Assembly: GCF_902859695.1 (NCBI RefSeq)
Contig: NZ_CADIJL010000030.1
Coordinates: 1-64,000 of the forward strand
Direction of reading: 5' to 3'
Length of the DNA: 64,000 nt
Origin: Achromobacter ruhlandii
GTDB lineage: Bacteria; Pseudomonadota; Gammaproteobacteria; Burkholderiales; Burkholderiaceae_B
Shown here: piece by piece, positions 30,784 to 39,533 of the stretch
Layout of the letters: each line of letters starts with the position of its first letter
Numbering within the stretch: the first letter of the stretch is position 1
Notes under the pieces: model-generated
What the model was told of the DNA's origin: nothing
Seen by the model: only the letters and a program-made list of their open reading frames with translations
Database searches by the model: none
Made by a program: the position numbers and the translations under genes

Positions 30784-31164
30784 TCAGCCCTGGCTTGCCG
30801 TCAATCGCGCGGTCAACGCCGCCATGTCATCCAGCATCCAGAACACGCGGCCGCGGTTGGTCTCGTAGGCGAAGTCGCGCAGCGACTTGCTGTCCGCCAG
30901 ATAGGCCGAGATATCGCCTACCACCGCGCAATGCAGGCGGTAGTTGACGAACTTCTGGATCAGCTCGCCGGCGATGCGCGTTTCCAGGCGGAAGAAATCG
31001 GGATGCACGCGCGCGGCGGGCAGCGCCAGCCATTCGGCCTCGTGCTCCCAGGCGGCGCTGATCAGGTCGTTGGTGTCCTGGCCGGTGGCCAGGGCGGGGC
31101 CGGTCGCGTCGAATTGCAGGACGCGCTTGCCGCCGATGTCGACGAGCGTGGAAGAATTGATCAT
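30784..31164 (-). CDS. DUF4180-domain protein
   Basis: A 126-residue soluble protein. The pattern fits DUF4180: GGKRVLQFDATGPALATGQDTNDLISAAWE, then DFFRLETRIAGELIQKFVNYRLHCAVVGDISAYLADSKSLRDFAYETNRG. The fold is thought to be STAS-like; no enzymatic residues are known. It follows the LacI gene on the same strand with 133 bases between, so co-transcription is uncertain. Confidence 0.75.
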   Translation of the reverse strand: MINSSTLVDIGGKRVLQFDATGPALATGQDTNDLISAAWEHEAEWLALPAARVHPDFFRLETRIAGELIQKFVNYRLHCAVVGDISAYLADSKSLRDFAYETNRGRVFWMLDDMAALTARLTASQG

Positions 31165-31297
31165 GGCGTGGATGGCAGTATCGGCATGTGTTGTCTTGGG
31201 GCGAACATGATATCCCTGGTGCCCACGAAGACCGCCAGCCACGGTCTCCCGGGGCCGAACCGCGGCCACGGTCGGGGCCTCTGCCCGCAGGCGCGGT

Positions 31298-32338
31298 TCA
31301 GCCCGGTATCGGCCGATCGCTGCTGCCGCGCACCACCAGCGACGGCGCCAGCCGCACGCTGCGCGGGGCGCCGCCGTCGATCTTCTGCAGCAGCAGTTCC
31401 AGCCCCAGCCGCCCCATCTCGTGCATGGGTGAATGGATGGTGGTCAGGCCGATCGGCAGGGCGCCCGCCAGCGGCGTGTCGTTGTAGCCCACCACGGCCA
31501 CGTCGCGGCCGGCCTCCAGGCCGTGCTCGCGCGCCGCGCCCATCACCCCCACCGCCAGGAAATCGTTGACCGCGAAGATGGCGGTGGGGCGGTCGGGACC
31601 GGCCAGCAGGCGGGCGCCGACCAGGCGGCCGGCGTCGGTATCGAACGGGCTCTCGATGCGCCATTGGGCGGGCACCTGAACCCCGTGCCGCGCGCAGGCC
31701 GCGAAAAAGCCCGCCGAGCGGTCGCGGCCCGTGCTGGTGAAGGGTTCGCCCACCATCACCGCGATGCGCCGATGGCCCATCGCCAACAGATGCTCCGCCG
31801 CCAGCCGTCCGCCTTCGAGATCATCGCAGGTCACGGCGCAATGGTCATCGGCGTGGCGGCTGACCAGCACGAACGGCACGTCGCGTTGCGCCAGGTCGGC
31901 CAGCAGCGGATTGGGCGCCGCGCCCTCGTGGCTGTGGGCGTCGCCCAGGACCAGGCCGTCCACGCGCCGCGCCAGCGCCATGTCGATCAGCTTGCGCTGC
32001 TTGTCGGGCGCATCCTGGGTGTTGGAAACGAAGGTCAGGTAGCCGTGTTCGGCGGCGGCTTCGTCGATGCCTTCGTAGATGGTGGCCAGCACCATGTCCG
32101 ACAGTCTCGGCACCAGGACGCCGATGGTGCGGCTGCGGCGCGTCTTGAGGCTGGCTGCGTGCGGATTGGTCCGATATTGCAACTCGGCGGCGAGCGCCCG
32201 GACCCGTTTGACCGTGTCGGGCGCGGCGGCGGCGCGCGCGTCATCCTCGGAACCGTTGAGGACGCGGGAGACGGTCGACACGTTCAGACCGAGCTGCCGC
32301 GCCAGGCTTTGCAGCGTGACAGGGCGGGATTTGTTCAT
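31298..32338 (-). CDS. LacI-family transcriptional regulator
   Basis: A 346-residue regulator: helix-turn-helix and hinge at 8-65 (VTLQSLARQLGLNVSTVSRVLNGSEDDAR), then a periplasmic-binding-protein-like sensor domain. It is divergent from an MFS importer and amidase, and a perfect palindrome ACCCAAACGTTTGGGT with a central CG, the LacI-family hallmark, lies before the importer. It probably represses that operon. Confidence 0.9.
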   Translation of the reverse strand: MNKSRPVTLQSLARQLGLNVSTVSRVLNGSEDDARAAAAPDTVKRVRALAAELQYRTNPHAASLKTRRSRTIGVLVPRLSDMVLATIYEGIDEAAAEHGYLTFVSNTQDAPDKQRKLIDMALARRVDGLVLGDAHSHEGAAPNPLLADLAQRDVPFVLVSRHADDHCAVTCDDLEGGRLAAEHLLAMGHRRIAVMVGEPFTSTGRDRSAGFFAACARHGVQVPAQWRIESPFDTDAGRLVGARLLAGPDRPTAIFAVNDFLAVGVMGAAREHGLEAGRDVAVVGYNDTPLAGALPIGLTTIHSPMHEMGRLGLELLLQKIDGGAPRSVRLAPSLVVRGSSDRPIPG

Positions 32339-32441
32339 GGGGCTGGAGGATACACGCACGAATACCGTCTCAGGGCCTTTGGCGGCAACCTAGGGTTTAC
32401 ACGGTGTCGATTTTTGTTTTCCGACCCCTTAGCATTGCGCA

Positions 32442-32457
32442 ACCCAAACGTTTGGGT
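32442..32457. promoter_or_regulatory. LacI-type operator
   Basis: Perfect 16-bp palindrome ACCCAAACGTTTGGGT, 22 bases before the MFS start at 32479 and about 100 bases from the divergent lacI-type gene. Confidence 0.7.
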
Positions 32458-32478
32458 AAATCGACTGGATGGATCGCA

Positions 32479-33819
32479 ATGACGCTTGAATCCCGGAACT
32501 CGCGGTTCCGTTACCGAATTTTCACCATGGTCGTGCTGCTGGCACTGATCAACTACATCGACCGCGGCGCCATGTCCTATGCCGCCGCCCACATCACCGG
32601 CGAATACGGCCTGGATCGTGGCGACTGGGGCGCCGTGCTGGGCTACTTCGGCTACGGCTACATGGTCGGCGCGCTGTTTGGCGGCATGCTGGCCGACCGT
32701 TTCGGCCCGCGCAAGGTCTGGATCGTGGCCGGCGTGACCTGGTCGATCTTCGAGATCGCCACCGCCTGGGCCGGCGACTTCGGCCTGGCCTTCCTGGGCG
32801 GCTCGGCGCTGGCGGGCTTTGCCACCATCCGCATCCTGTTCGGCGCGGCCGAGGGCCCGGCGTACTCCATCATCAACAAGACCATCGCCAACTGGGCCAC
32901 TCCGCGCGAACGCGGCTTCGTGGTCGGCTTCGGCCTGCTCAGCACGCCGCTGGGCGCGCTGCTGACGGCGCCGGTGGCGGTGGGCCTGCTGAGCCTGACC
33001 GGCAGCTGGCGCGCCATGTTCTACATCCTGGGCGCGGCCGGCCTGATCGTGCTGGTGCTGTTCATGCGCATCTTCACCGACCGCCCCGACACCAACCCGC
33101 GCGTGTCCCCGGCCGAACTGCGCGAGATCCAGGCGGCGCGCGCCGAGCAGGCGGCGGCCGGGCAGGGCGGCGACGCGCCGGCGCTGCCGTGGTGGAGCTT
33201 CTTTCGCAGCAAGACCCTGCTGCTGAACACGCTGGGCTATTTTTCGTTCAACTACGTCAACTTCCTCTTGCTGACCTGGACCCCCAAGTACCTGCAGGAC
33301 ACCTTCGGCTACAGCCTGTCCTCGCTCTGGTACATGGGCATGATCCCCTGGACCGGCGCCTGCGTCACGGTGCTGCTGGGCGGCCGCATTTCCGACATGC
33401 TGGCCAGGCGCACCGGCAACCTGAAGATCGCCCGCAGCTGGTTCGCCGCCGGCTGCCTGCTGGCCACCACGCTGTGCTTCCTGATGGTGTCGCAGGCGCA
33501 GTCGGTGTTCGCCGTGATCGCGCTGATGACGCTGGCCAATGCCCTGAACGCCATGCCGAATTCGGTCTATTGGGCCGTGGTGATCGACACCGCCCCGGCC
33601 AGCCGCGTCGGCACCTTCAGCGGCCTGATGCACTTCTTCGCCAATATCGCTTCGATCCTGGCGCCGACGCTCACCGGCTATCTGGCGGCGCGCCATGGTT
33701 ATTCCGTGATGTTCGTGGCCGCCTCGGTCGCCACCGCCGTCGGCATGATCGCCATGCTGCAGGTGCGTCCGGGCGTCGGCCCGCGCCTGCCCGCCAATTA
33801 CCAGGGAGCCACCCGATGA
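32479..33819 (+). CDS. MFS transporter, anion:cation symporter family
   Basis: Importer of 446 residues, of the glucarate/phthalate/4-hydroxyphenylacetate-type ACS branch: LINYIDRGAMSYAAAHITGEYGLDRGDWGAVLGYFGYGYMVG and GGMLADRFGPRKVW. Twelve helices are visible. Its stop overlaps the amidase start (ATGA), so transporter and amidase are translated together. The cargo is likely an amide or organic anion that the amidase then hydrolyses. I use ATG 32479 rather than 32404 because the earlier codons include the operator. Confidence 0.88.
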   Translation: MTLESRNSRFRYRIFTMVVLLALINYIDRGAMSYAAAHITGEYGLDRGDWGAVLGYFGYGYMVGALFGGMLADRFGPRKVWIVAGVTWSIFEIATAWAGDFGLAFLGGSALAGFATIRILFGAAEGPAYSIINKTIANWATPRERGFVVGFGLLSTPLGALLTAPVAVGLLSLTGSWRAMFYILGAAGLIVLVLFMRIFTDRPDTNPRVSPAELREIQAARAEQAAAGQGGDAPALPWWSFFRSKTLLLNTLGYFSFNYVNFLLLTWTPKYLQDTFGYSLSSLWYMGMIPWTGACVTVLLGGRISDMLARRTGNLKIARSWFAAGCLLATTLCFLMVSQAQSVFAVIALMTLANALNAMPNSVYWAVVIDTAPASRVGTFSGLMHFFANIASILAPTLTGYLAARHGYSVMFVAASVATAVGMIAMLQVRPGVGPRLPANYQGATR

Positions 33820-35198
33820 ATCCGCAATCGAACCCCATTCCGGCGCTGGCCGTCGTACCCGGCTTTTTCGCGGGCCGCACCGTCGCCGAGCTGCAGGACG
33901 CCATGCGCCAGGGCGCGCTCGACGCCGAAGCGCTGGTGCGGCACGCGGCGGCGGCCATCGAGCGCCTGAACCCGCAACTGAACGCCTTCGTGCACGTGGA
34001 CGTAGACGCCGCCCTGGCCGCCGCCCGCGCGCTGGACGCCGAGCGGGCCCGTGGCCAGCTGCGAGGGCCGCTGCATGGCATCCCGGTCGCCATCAAGGAC
34101 AACGTCGACACCGGCGACATGCCCACCACCATGGGCGCGGCGCATTTCCTGGGGCACCGGCCGGCGGCCGATGCCGAGTGCGTGGCCTTGCTGCGCGCGG
34201 CCGGCGCCATCGTCATCGGCAAGACGCTCACGCACGAATTTGCCTACGGCCCCACTGGCGACCGCAGCGTCCAGGGCGCGGCGCGCAATCCGTGGCGCAC
34301 CACCCAGATCACCGGCGGTTCCAGCGCGGGCAGCGGCGCCGCGGTGGCCGCCGGCATGGTGCCGCTGGCGCTGGGCACCGATACCGGCGGCTCGGTGCGG
34401 GTGCCCGCCGCGCTGTGCGGCGTGGTCGGTTTCAAGCCGACCCACGGCCGCGTGTCGGCGCGCGGCGTGTTCCCGCTGGCGCCCAGCATCGAGGATGTCG
34501 GTGTGCTGGCCAACAGCGTCGAGGACGCGCAGGCGTTCATGCAGGCGGTGTCCGGCGGCGCCATCGGCGCTTATGCCGACGCGGCCGATCCCGGCCTGGA
34601 CGCGCCGCGCATGATGTGGGTGCCGAACGTGCCGTTCGCGATCGACGAGGCGGCCGTCACGGCGCGCGTCCGCGCCGCCGCCGAAGGCTTTGGCGGCGAG
34701 CTGGTGGATGGCGCCGAGGTCACGCGCCACGCCCGCGCGCTGCAGGCGGCGCTGGGCGCCATCCAGCGTTCGGAAGCCTATGCGGTGCATGCCGAGCGGG
34801 TGGAGGACGAGCCCGGCAAGTTCGATCCCGAAGTGCTGGAGCGCCTGCGCGCCTCGCGTCCGGTACAGGGCTGGGAATACGTCCGGGCGCGCAATACGCG
34901 CGAGCAATTGCGGGGCGTGTTCGCGGGCCTGTTCGAGCGGGTCGACGTGCTGGCGTTGCCGGCGGTGGCCATCACCGCGCCGGCGCTGCAACAGCGCAGC
35001 GTGGCCGGCCCGGGCAGCGCCGCCGTGCGCGAGACGCTGCTGGGCTTGACCAATCCGTGGAACCTGCTGGGACTGCCGGCCATCGCCTTGCCGGCCGGCT
35101 TCGTCGACGGCCTGCCGGTGGCGCTGCAACTGGTGGCCGCCGAAGGCGCCGACGCGCGCCTGCTGGCGCTGGCGGCGCGGCACTGGCGCCGGCCCTAG
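33816..35198 (+). CDS. Amidase (amidase signature family)
   Basis: Cytoplasmic hydrolase of 460 residues. The Ser-cisSer-Lys triad is visible: Lys in GIPVAIKDN, the Gly/Ser-rich stretch GGSSAGSGAAVAAGMVPLALGTDTGGS, and the nucleophile serine in TGGSVRVPAA. It cleaves an amide to acid and ammonia. ATGA coupling to the upstream MFS importer suggests that its substrate is the imported compound. Its end overlaps the convergent LprI-like gene by 4 bases. Confidence 0.9.
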   Translation: MNPQSNPIPALAVVPGFFAGRTVAELQDAMRQGALDAEALVRHAAAAIERLNPQLNAFVHVDVDAALAAARALDAERARGQLRGPLHGIPVAIKDNVDTGDMPTTMGAAHFLGHRPAADAECVALLRAAGAIVIGKTLTHEFAYGPTGDRSVQGAARNPWRTTQITGGSSAGSGAAVAAGMVPLALGTDTGGSVRVPAALCGVVGFKPTHGRVSARGVFPLAPSIEDVGVLANSVEDAQAFMQAVSGGAIGAYADAADPGLDAPRMMWVPNVPFAIDEAAVTARVRAAAEGFGGELVDGAEVTRHARALQAALGAIQRSEAYAVHAERVEDEPGKFDPEVLERLRASRPVQGWEYVRARNTREQLRGVFAGLFERVDVLALPAVAITAPALQQRSVAGPGSAAVRETLLGLTNPWNLLGLPAIALPAGFVDGLPVALQLVAAEGADARLLALAARHWRRP

Positions 35199-36592
35199 AC
35201 GCCGTTGTCGCCCTGCACCGGGCCGATCGACGTCTCGATATCGACCGCGCGGCGTTTGCCGCGCAGGTCGAACGCGTCCTGCTTGCCGGCGGGATCGTCC
35301 GGATCGCGGATCCACAACTGGGCGGACAGGCCGTTCTTGGCGCTGTAGTCGCCGAACCAGTCCACCACCCGGCCCACATAGCAGCGCGCGCCGATCCGCA
35401 CCGTCAGGTCGCCGACCGTTTCGTAGCTATAGTGGCCGGGTCCGTAGCCGTTGTAGGTCTCGCGCTGGTCCAGGCTGGTGCCGGCCGGCACCGGGCACAG
35501 GGGCTGGTCGCCCGGGGCGTCGCCCTTGGCGGGGCCCGCCGGCAGGCCGGCCAGCGCATGCGACAACGCCGCGTGCAGCGTGTCGTCCAGCGTCCTCGGC
35601 GCATTCGTATCCGGCCGCTTCTGCTGCCGGGGCACCGACAGGTCGTAGTGGTAGCGCACGGTCAGCGTCGGCACATCGCCCGCGCGGTATAGCGGCCGCA
35701 ATAGATACAGGCGGTCCTCGCCGTACGCGCCCACCCGGTAGGTGGCGTAGATGCGGCCGCGCAGGCGGATCCAGTCGCCCGACTGATTGGCGCCCCGGCC
35801 GTTGATGGTGTAAAGCGAGCCGCCCGCGTCGGGCGCTCCATTGGCATCGGCCGGGGCGAAACGCGCGCCGTCGCGGCGCAGGACGCCGATGTCGGAAAAC
35901 AGGCCGGTGCCTCCGATGTACGTGTCGACCACCAGGTCGCGCCGGCCGTCGCCGTCCAGGTCCAGCAAGGTGTAGGAGACGTTGCCGCCTTCGGCGTCGC
36001 TGTCGCCGTCCAGGCCGGACGCCAGCACGGCGCGCCATTCGTCCTCGGTCACGCCCGGCGGCCGCTCGGCGGGCAGGCGGGCCGGGTCATCGCCATCGGC
36101 GGCGCGCACATTGGCGAACGTGGTCGCTTCCGCCTTGACCGAAAGCGCCGCCAGGGCGGTTTCCAGCGGCATTTCGGGATCCATCAGGCGGGCCGCGGCC
36201 ACCGCCTGGCGCAGGTCTTCCAGCGCCAGCCTGTCGGTGGCGTCCGGCTGGTAGCCCTGGGCCCGCCGCAGTTGCCCCTGCAATTCGGCCGCCCGCGCCT
36301 CGTAGCGCTGGCGCAGGCAGTCGCCATCGGCGCCGCACAGGTCGCGCTGTTTCAGCCAGTCGCGCTGCGACTGGCGCAACGCATCGCGCTGCCCGGGCAG
36401 GGCCGCGCGCAGCCGGGCATAGGTCGCGCCCAGTTCCTCGTCCAGCCGGTACAAGGCGGGATCGGCGCACAGGGTTTTTTCGGTTGGCGTGCGCGCCAGC
36501 TTGCAGTCCATGCCGGCCTGGGCGGGCGCGGTTGGCAGCGCAAGCAGCAGGGGCAGGGCGGCGAACCAGGCTCGCGGGCGAAGGACAGTCAC
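35195..36592 (-). CDS. Exported protein with N-terminal LprI/DUF1311 domain
   Basis: About 465 residues. A signal peptide ends near AQAGMDC; the first mature domain (about 28-110: MDCKLARTPTEKTLCADPALYRLDEELGATYARL, then DWLKQRDLCGADGDCLRQRYEARAAEL) is the LprI/DUF1311 type with conserved cysteines, known for lysozyme inhibition in one mycobacterial member. The C-terminal two thirds are unassigned and contain LLDLDGDGRRDLVVDTYIGG, like FG-GAP/EF-hand-type repeats. I choose GTG at 36592 because AAAGGAAA lies upstream and it starts the signal peptide exactly; an upstream ATG at 36640 is possible. Confidence 0.7.
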   Translation of the reverse strand: MTVLRPRAWFAALPLLLALPTAPAQAGMDCKLARTPTEKTLCADPALYRLDEELGATYARLRAALPGQRDALRQSQRDWLKQRDLCGADGDCLRQRYEARAAELQGQLRRAQGYQPDATDRLALEDLRQAVAAARLMDPEMPLETALAALSVKAEATTFANVRAADGDDPARLPAERPPGVTEDEWRAVLASGLDGDSDAEGGNVSYTLLDLDGDGRRDLVVDTYIGGTGLFSDIGVLRRDGARFAPADANGAPDAGGSLYTINGRGANQSGDWIRLRGRIYATYRVGAYGEDRLYLLRPLYRAGDVPTLTVRYHYDLSVPRQQKRPDTNAPRTLDDTLHAALSHALAGLPAGPAKGDAPGDQPLCPVPAGTSLDQRETYNGYGPGHYSYETVGDLTVRIGARCYVGRVVDWFGDYSAKNGLSAQLWIRDPDDPAGKQDAFDLRGKRRAVDIETSIGPVQGDNGV

Positions 36593-36775
36593 TGCGCATT
36601 TCCTTTCTGGTGTCGTGGCCAGCGGCCACTCGGACGGCATGGTAACGGAGCGGGGGACAGGGTAAATACGGAGGTTTTCCTTTGCTTACATTACACTGTG
36701 CGGTGTAGCGCAGTCGACGACCCTGGACGAATGCGTTGCACGTCCATCCCGACCCGCCGCTTTTCCTCCACCGCG

Positions 36776-37474
36776 ATGATTGATGATCTGGTTCAACTGG
36801 GCAAGCTGGTCAGCCTGGGCCTGGCGCTGATGCTGCCGCTGGCCAATCCCCTGACCTCCATGACCATGCTGCTGTCCCTGGGGCAGCACATTCCCTATAA
36901 AGAGCGCGAACGCCAGATCCGGCAGGCCGCCTGTTATGTCGTGGGCATCATGCTGGTGACGTACTACGCCGGCGCCTGGATCATGGCCACGTTCGGTATC
37001 TCGATCCCGGGTCTGCGCATCGCCGGCGGGCTGATCGTGGTCAGCATCGGCTTCACCATGCTGTTTCCGGCGGCGGCCAGCGCCGCCAGCGACGAGCGCG
37101 AGGCTGACGTGGCCGCCGATGTCGCGATCCATCGCCAGGTGCCGAACATCGCTTTCGTGCCCTTGGCGCTGCCGGGCACGGCGGGCCCGGGCACCATCGC
37201 CATGATCATCAGCGCCGCCTCGACGGTCGGCAGCCAGGCCGCCAGCGAGTATCCCGCCTGGACCATCGCGGTCACGCCGATCATTGTCTTTTCGCTGCTG
37301 GGCCTGTTGTTCTGGATCTGCCTGCGTTCGGCCGGCCGCATTGTCGCCCTGATCGGCAACGGCGGGGTCGAGGCCATCTCGCGCATCATGGGGTTCCTGC
37401 TGGTGTGCATGGGCGTGCAGTTCGTCATCAATGGCGTGCTGGAAATCGTGAGTCAACATGGCGCCGGGGCCTGA
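36776..37474 (+). CDS. MarC-family integral membrane protein
   Basis: A 232-residue inner-membrane protein with six helices, matching MarC/UPF0056: NPLTSMTMLLSLGQH near the start and LPLALPGTAGPGTIAMII in the middle. The family name refers to the mar locus, but no drug transport has been shown for it. I start at ATG 36776; an in-frame ATG at 36731 is possible and neither has a clear ribosome site. The 3' end overlaps the DUF4105 gene by 17 bases. Confidence 0.83.
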   Translation: MIDDLVQLGKLVSLGLALMLPLANPLTSMTMLLSLGQHIPYKERERQIRQAACYVVGIMLVTYYAGAWIMATFGISIPGLRIAGGLIVVSIGFTMLFPAAASAASDEREADVAADVAIHRQVPNIAFVPLALPGTAGPGTIAMIISAASTVGSQAASEYPAWTIAVTPIIVFSLLGLLFWICLRSAGRIVALIGNGGVEAISRIMGFLLVCMGVQFVINGVLEIVSQHGAGA

Positions 37475-38522
37475 CCGCGAACGCGCCGGCTGGGCCTGGC
37501 GCTGCCTGCGCTTGCTGGGGCGCCTGGCGCTCAGCCTGCTGATGCTGTTCTCGATGGCATGGGCCTGCCTGGCGTTCTGGTATCAGGGGCCGGGGGCCGT
37601 CTGGGCCAAGGCGGTGCTGATGCTGGCCTGGGTCGCCCTGGGGCTGTATGCGCTGCTGCGCCTGTGGCATGGCGTTGGCCGTCTGCGGCGCCGGCCGGCG
37701 CTGTGGGCCTATCTGTTGGCAGTGATCGCGCTGGCGGCGTGGTGGCAGGGCATCGCGCCCTCCAACGACCGGGTCTGGGCCGACGATGTGGCCCGCACCC
37801 TGCGCGGCAGGGTCGCGGGCAGCATCGTCACGCTGGACAATGTGCGCGACTTCAAATGGCGTTCAGACAGCGACTACACGCCGCGTTGGGAAACCCGGGT
37901 CTACGACCTGAACGACCTGCGCTCGGTGGACATGGTGTTGTCGTACTGGGACGGTCCGGCCATCGCCCACACCCTGGTCTCGTTCGGCTTCGCCGATGGC
38001 CGCCATGTGGTGTTCTCGGTCGAGATCCGCAAGGAACGCGGCGAACAGTTCTCCGAGCTGGGCGGCTTCTTCAAGAAATTCGAACTGAGCGTGGTTGCCG
38101 CCGACGAGCGTGACGTGCTCTACGTGCGCGCCGGCCCGCGCGCGGAGAATGTCTACATCTACCCGGTGCAGATGCCGGTCGATGCCATGCGCGCGTTGTT
38201 CCTGTCCTACGTGCGGACCGCCAATGAACTGGCCGACACGCCGCGCTTCTACCATACGGTTACCGCCAACTGCACCACGCTGGTCTATCGCATGGTGCGG
38301 GCCATCGTGCCCGGGTTGCCGCTGGACTACCGCATCCTGTTGTCGGGCTACCTGCCCGAATACCTTTACGAGCAGGGCGGACTCGATACCCGACAGCCCC
38401 TGCAGACGCTGCGCGAACGCGGCTTTGTCGGCATTCCGCCGATCCTGGGCGAAGACTCGATCGGCTTCTCGCGGTCGATCCGGCGGCACCTGCGCGCCGA
38501 ACCGGCGGGAGGCACGCCATGA
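37458..38522 (+). CDS. DUF4105-domain membrane-anchored protein
   Basis: A 354-residue protein with two or three N-terminal helices (about 20-95) and a periplasmic DUF4105 domain. The stretch FYHTVTANCTTLVYRMV carries the conserved cysteine, and FGFADGRHVVFSVEIRKERGEQFSELGGFFKKFE the conserved core of this cysteine-protease-like family, which includes the Lnb lipoprotein N-acyltransferases. Its role here may be in envelope lipoprotein or cell wall processing. It overlaps marC at the start and a 67-codon ORF at the end. Confidence 0.8.
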   Translation: MAPGPDRERAGWAWRCLRLLGRLALSLLMLFSMAWACLAFWYQGPGAVWAKAVLMLAWVALGLYALLRLWHGVGRLRRRPALWAYLLAVIALAAWWQGIAPSNDRVWADDVARTLRGRVAGSIVTLDNVRDFKWRSDSDYTPRWETRVYDLNDLRSVDMVLSYWDGPAIAHTLVSFGFADGRHVVFSVEIRKERGEQFSELGGFFKKFELSVVAADERDVLYVRAGPRAENVYIYPVQMPVDAMRALFLSYVRTANELADTPRFYHTVTANCTTLVYRMVRAIVPGLPLDYRILLSGYLPEYLYEQGGLDTRQPLQTLRERGFVGIPPILGEDSIGFSRSIRRHLRAEPAGGTP

Positions 38523-38722
38523 TCTCGCTGCGCGCCGTATTGTGGCTCCTGTTGGCGGGCGTGCTGGTGTTTCTGCTGATGCGCACGCCCGGCGTGCGGC
38601 TCTATGACGCCATTGCCCGCCGCCTGCGCGGCCGGCGGGCCGGCCAGGCGCCACGCGATCCGCGCCCACAGGGCAAGGGCGCCCAGGCCCGGCGCGCCAG
38701 CCAGGCGCGTCAGCCGGGGTAG
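38519..38722 (+). CDS. Small membrane protein, unrecognised
   Basis: A 67-residue frame coupled by ATGA to the DUF4105 gene. It has one hydrophobic helix (about 5-22) and a strongly basic, Arg/Gln-rich tail. The coupling and the helix support a real gene, but there is no family match and its end overlaps the convergent DUF1275 gene by 13 bases. Confidence 0.45.
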   Translation: MISLRAVLWLLLAGVLVFLLMRTPGVRLYDAIARRLRGRRAGQAPRDPRPQGKGAQARRASQARQPG

Positions 38723-39411
38723 GGCCGCGCCAGCGCCTGTCCCGCCAGCGACACCAGCGGCGGCAGCACGAACGCCCACAATCCGATCGACACGTGCAAC
38801 AGCGCCGCCGCGCCGCAACCGATCGCGAACGCCAGCACCGCCCGTCCCATGCGCCCCATGCGGCGCTTGACCGCTTCGTCGGCCTGGCCGCGTGCGGCGT
38901 CCGCCAGGTCCAGCATGATCTGCGTGGTGGTGCCAGTCATCAGCGTCGAGGGCGGCGCCGCGCCCAGGTGGACGCGGTGCACCGCATTCTGGATCGACAT
39001 CGCCAGCACCAGCGTCATGCCGGTGGCGAACAGCCCCCAGCTGTCACCCATGGGAAACGGCCCCAACGCCAGGGCCAGCGCGGCTGCCACGCACAGCAGC
39101 AGCGTCTTGGCCGTGAGCAACCGCATGAACGCCGGCTTGCCCGCGTCGCGTCGCGCCTGGCCATACAGGCGCGCCAGGAACACGCCCAGGCAGAACATGG
39201 GCAGCGCCGCCAGCTTGGTCCAGGCGCCCGAGGCGCCGTTGCCGAGCGCATAGCCGATGGTCACGAAGTTGCCCGTCACGTGGGCGGAAAACAGGCCGTG
39301 CAGGGCGATGAATCCCAGGGTGTCGACGTAGCCCGCGTTCAGGCTCAGCAGCAGCGGCAGGCGTTCGCCAGCGGGGGCGGCAGGGGGAGCGGCGGTGGCG
39401 GGCGCGGGCAT
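38710..39411 (-). CDS. DUF1275 (YoaK-like) membrane protein
   Basis: A 233-residue inner-membrane protein with about six helices. The motifs NAGYVDTLGFIALHGLFSAHVTGNFVTIGYAL and STLMTGTTTQIMLDLADA are typical of DUF1275. Function unknown in the family. It stands alone, convergent with the DUF4105 operon. Confidence 0.87.
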   Translation of the reverse strand: MPAPATAAPPAAPAGERLPLLLSLNAGYVDTLGFIALHGLFSAHVTGNFVTIGYALGNGASGAWTKLAALPMFCLGVFLARLYGQARRDAGKPAFMRLLTAKTLLLCVAAALALALGPFPMGDSWGLFATGMTLVLAMSIQNAVHRVHLGAAPPSTLMTGTTTQIMLDLADAARGQADEAVKRRMGRMGRAVLAFAIGCGAAALLHVSIGLWAFVLPPLVSLAGQALARPYPG

Positions 39412-39533
39412 CGGTGTTCCATCCGGGTGACGGCAGAGTGCCTACCGTTGTATCGCAGTTGCGGCGTTCACGCACGCAGGATGATGTTCCGATGACGCCG
39501 GTGATACGCCCAGGCCGGCGATGGCGCGGGGCG

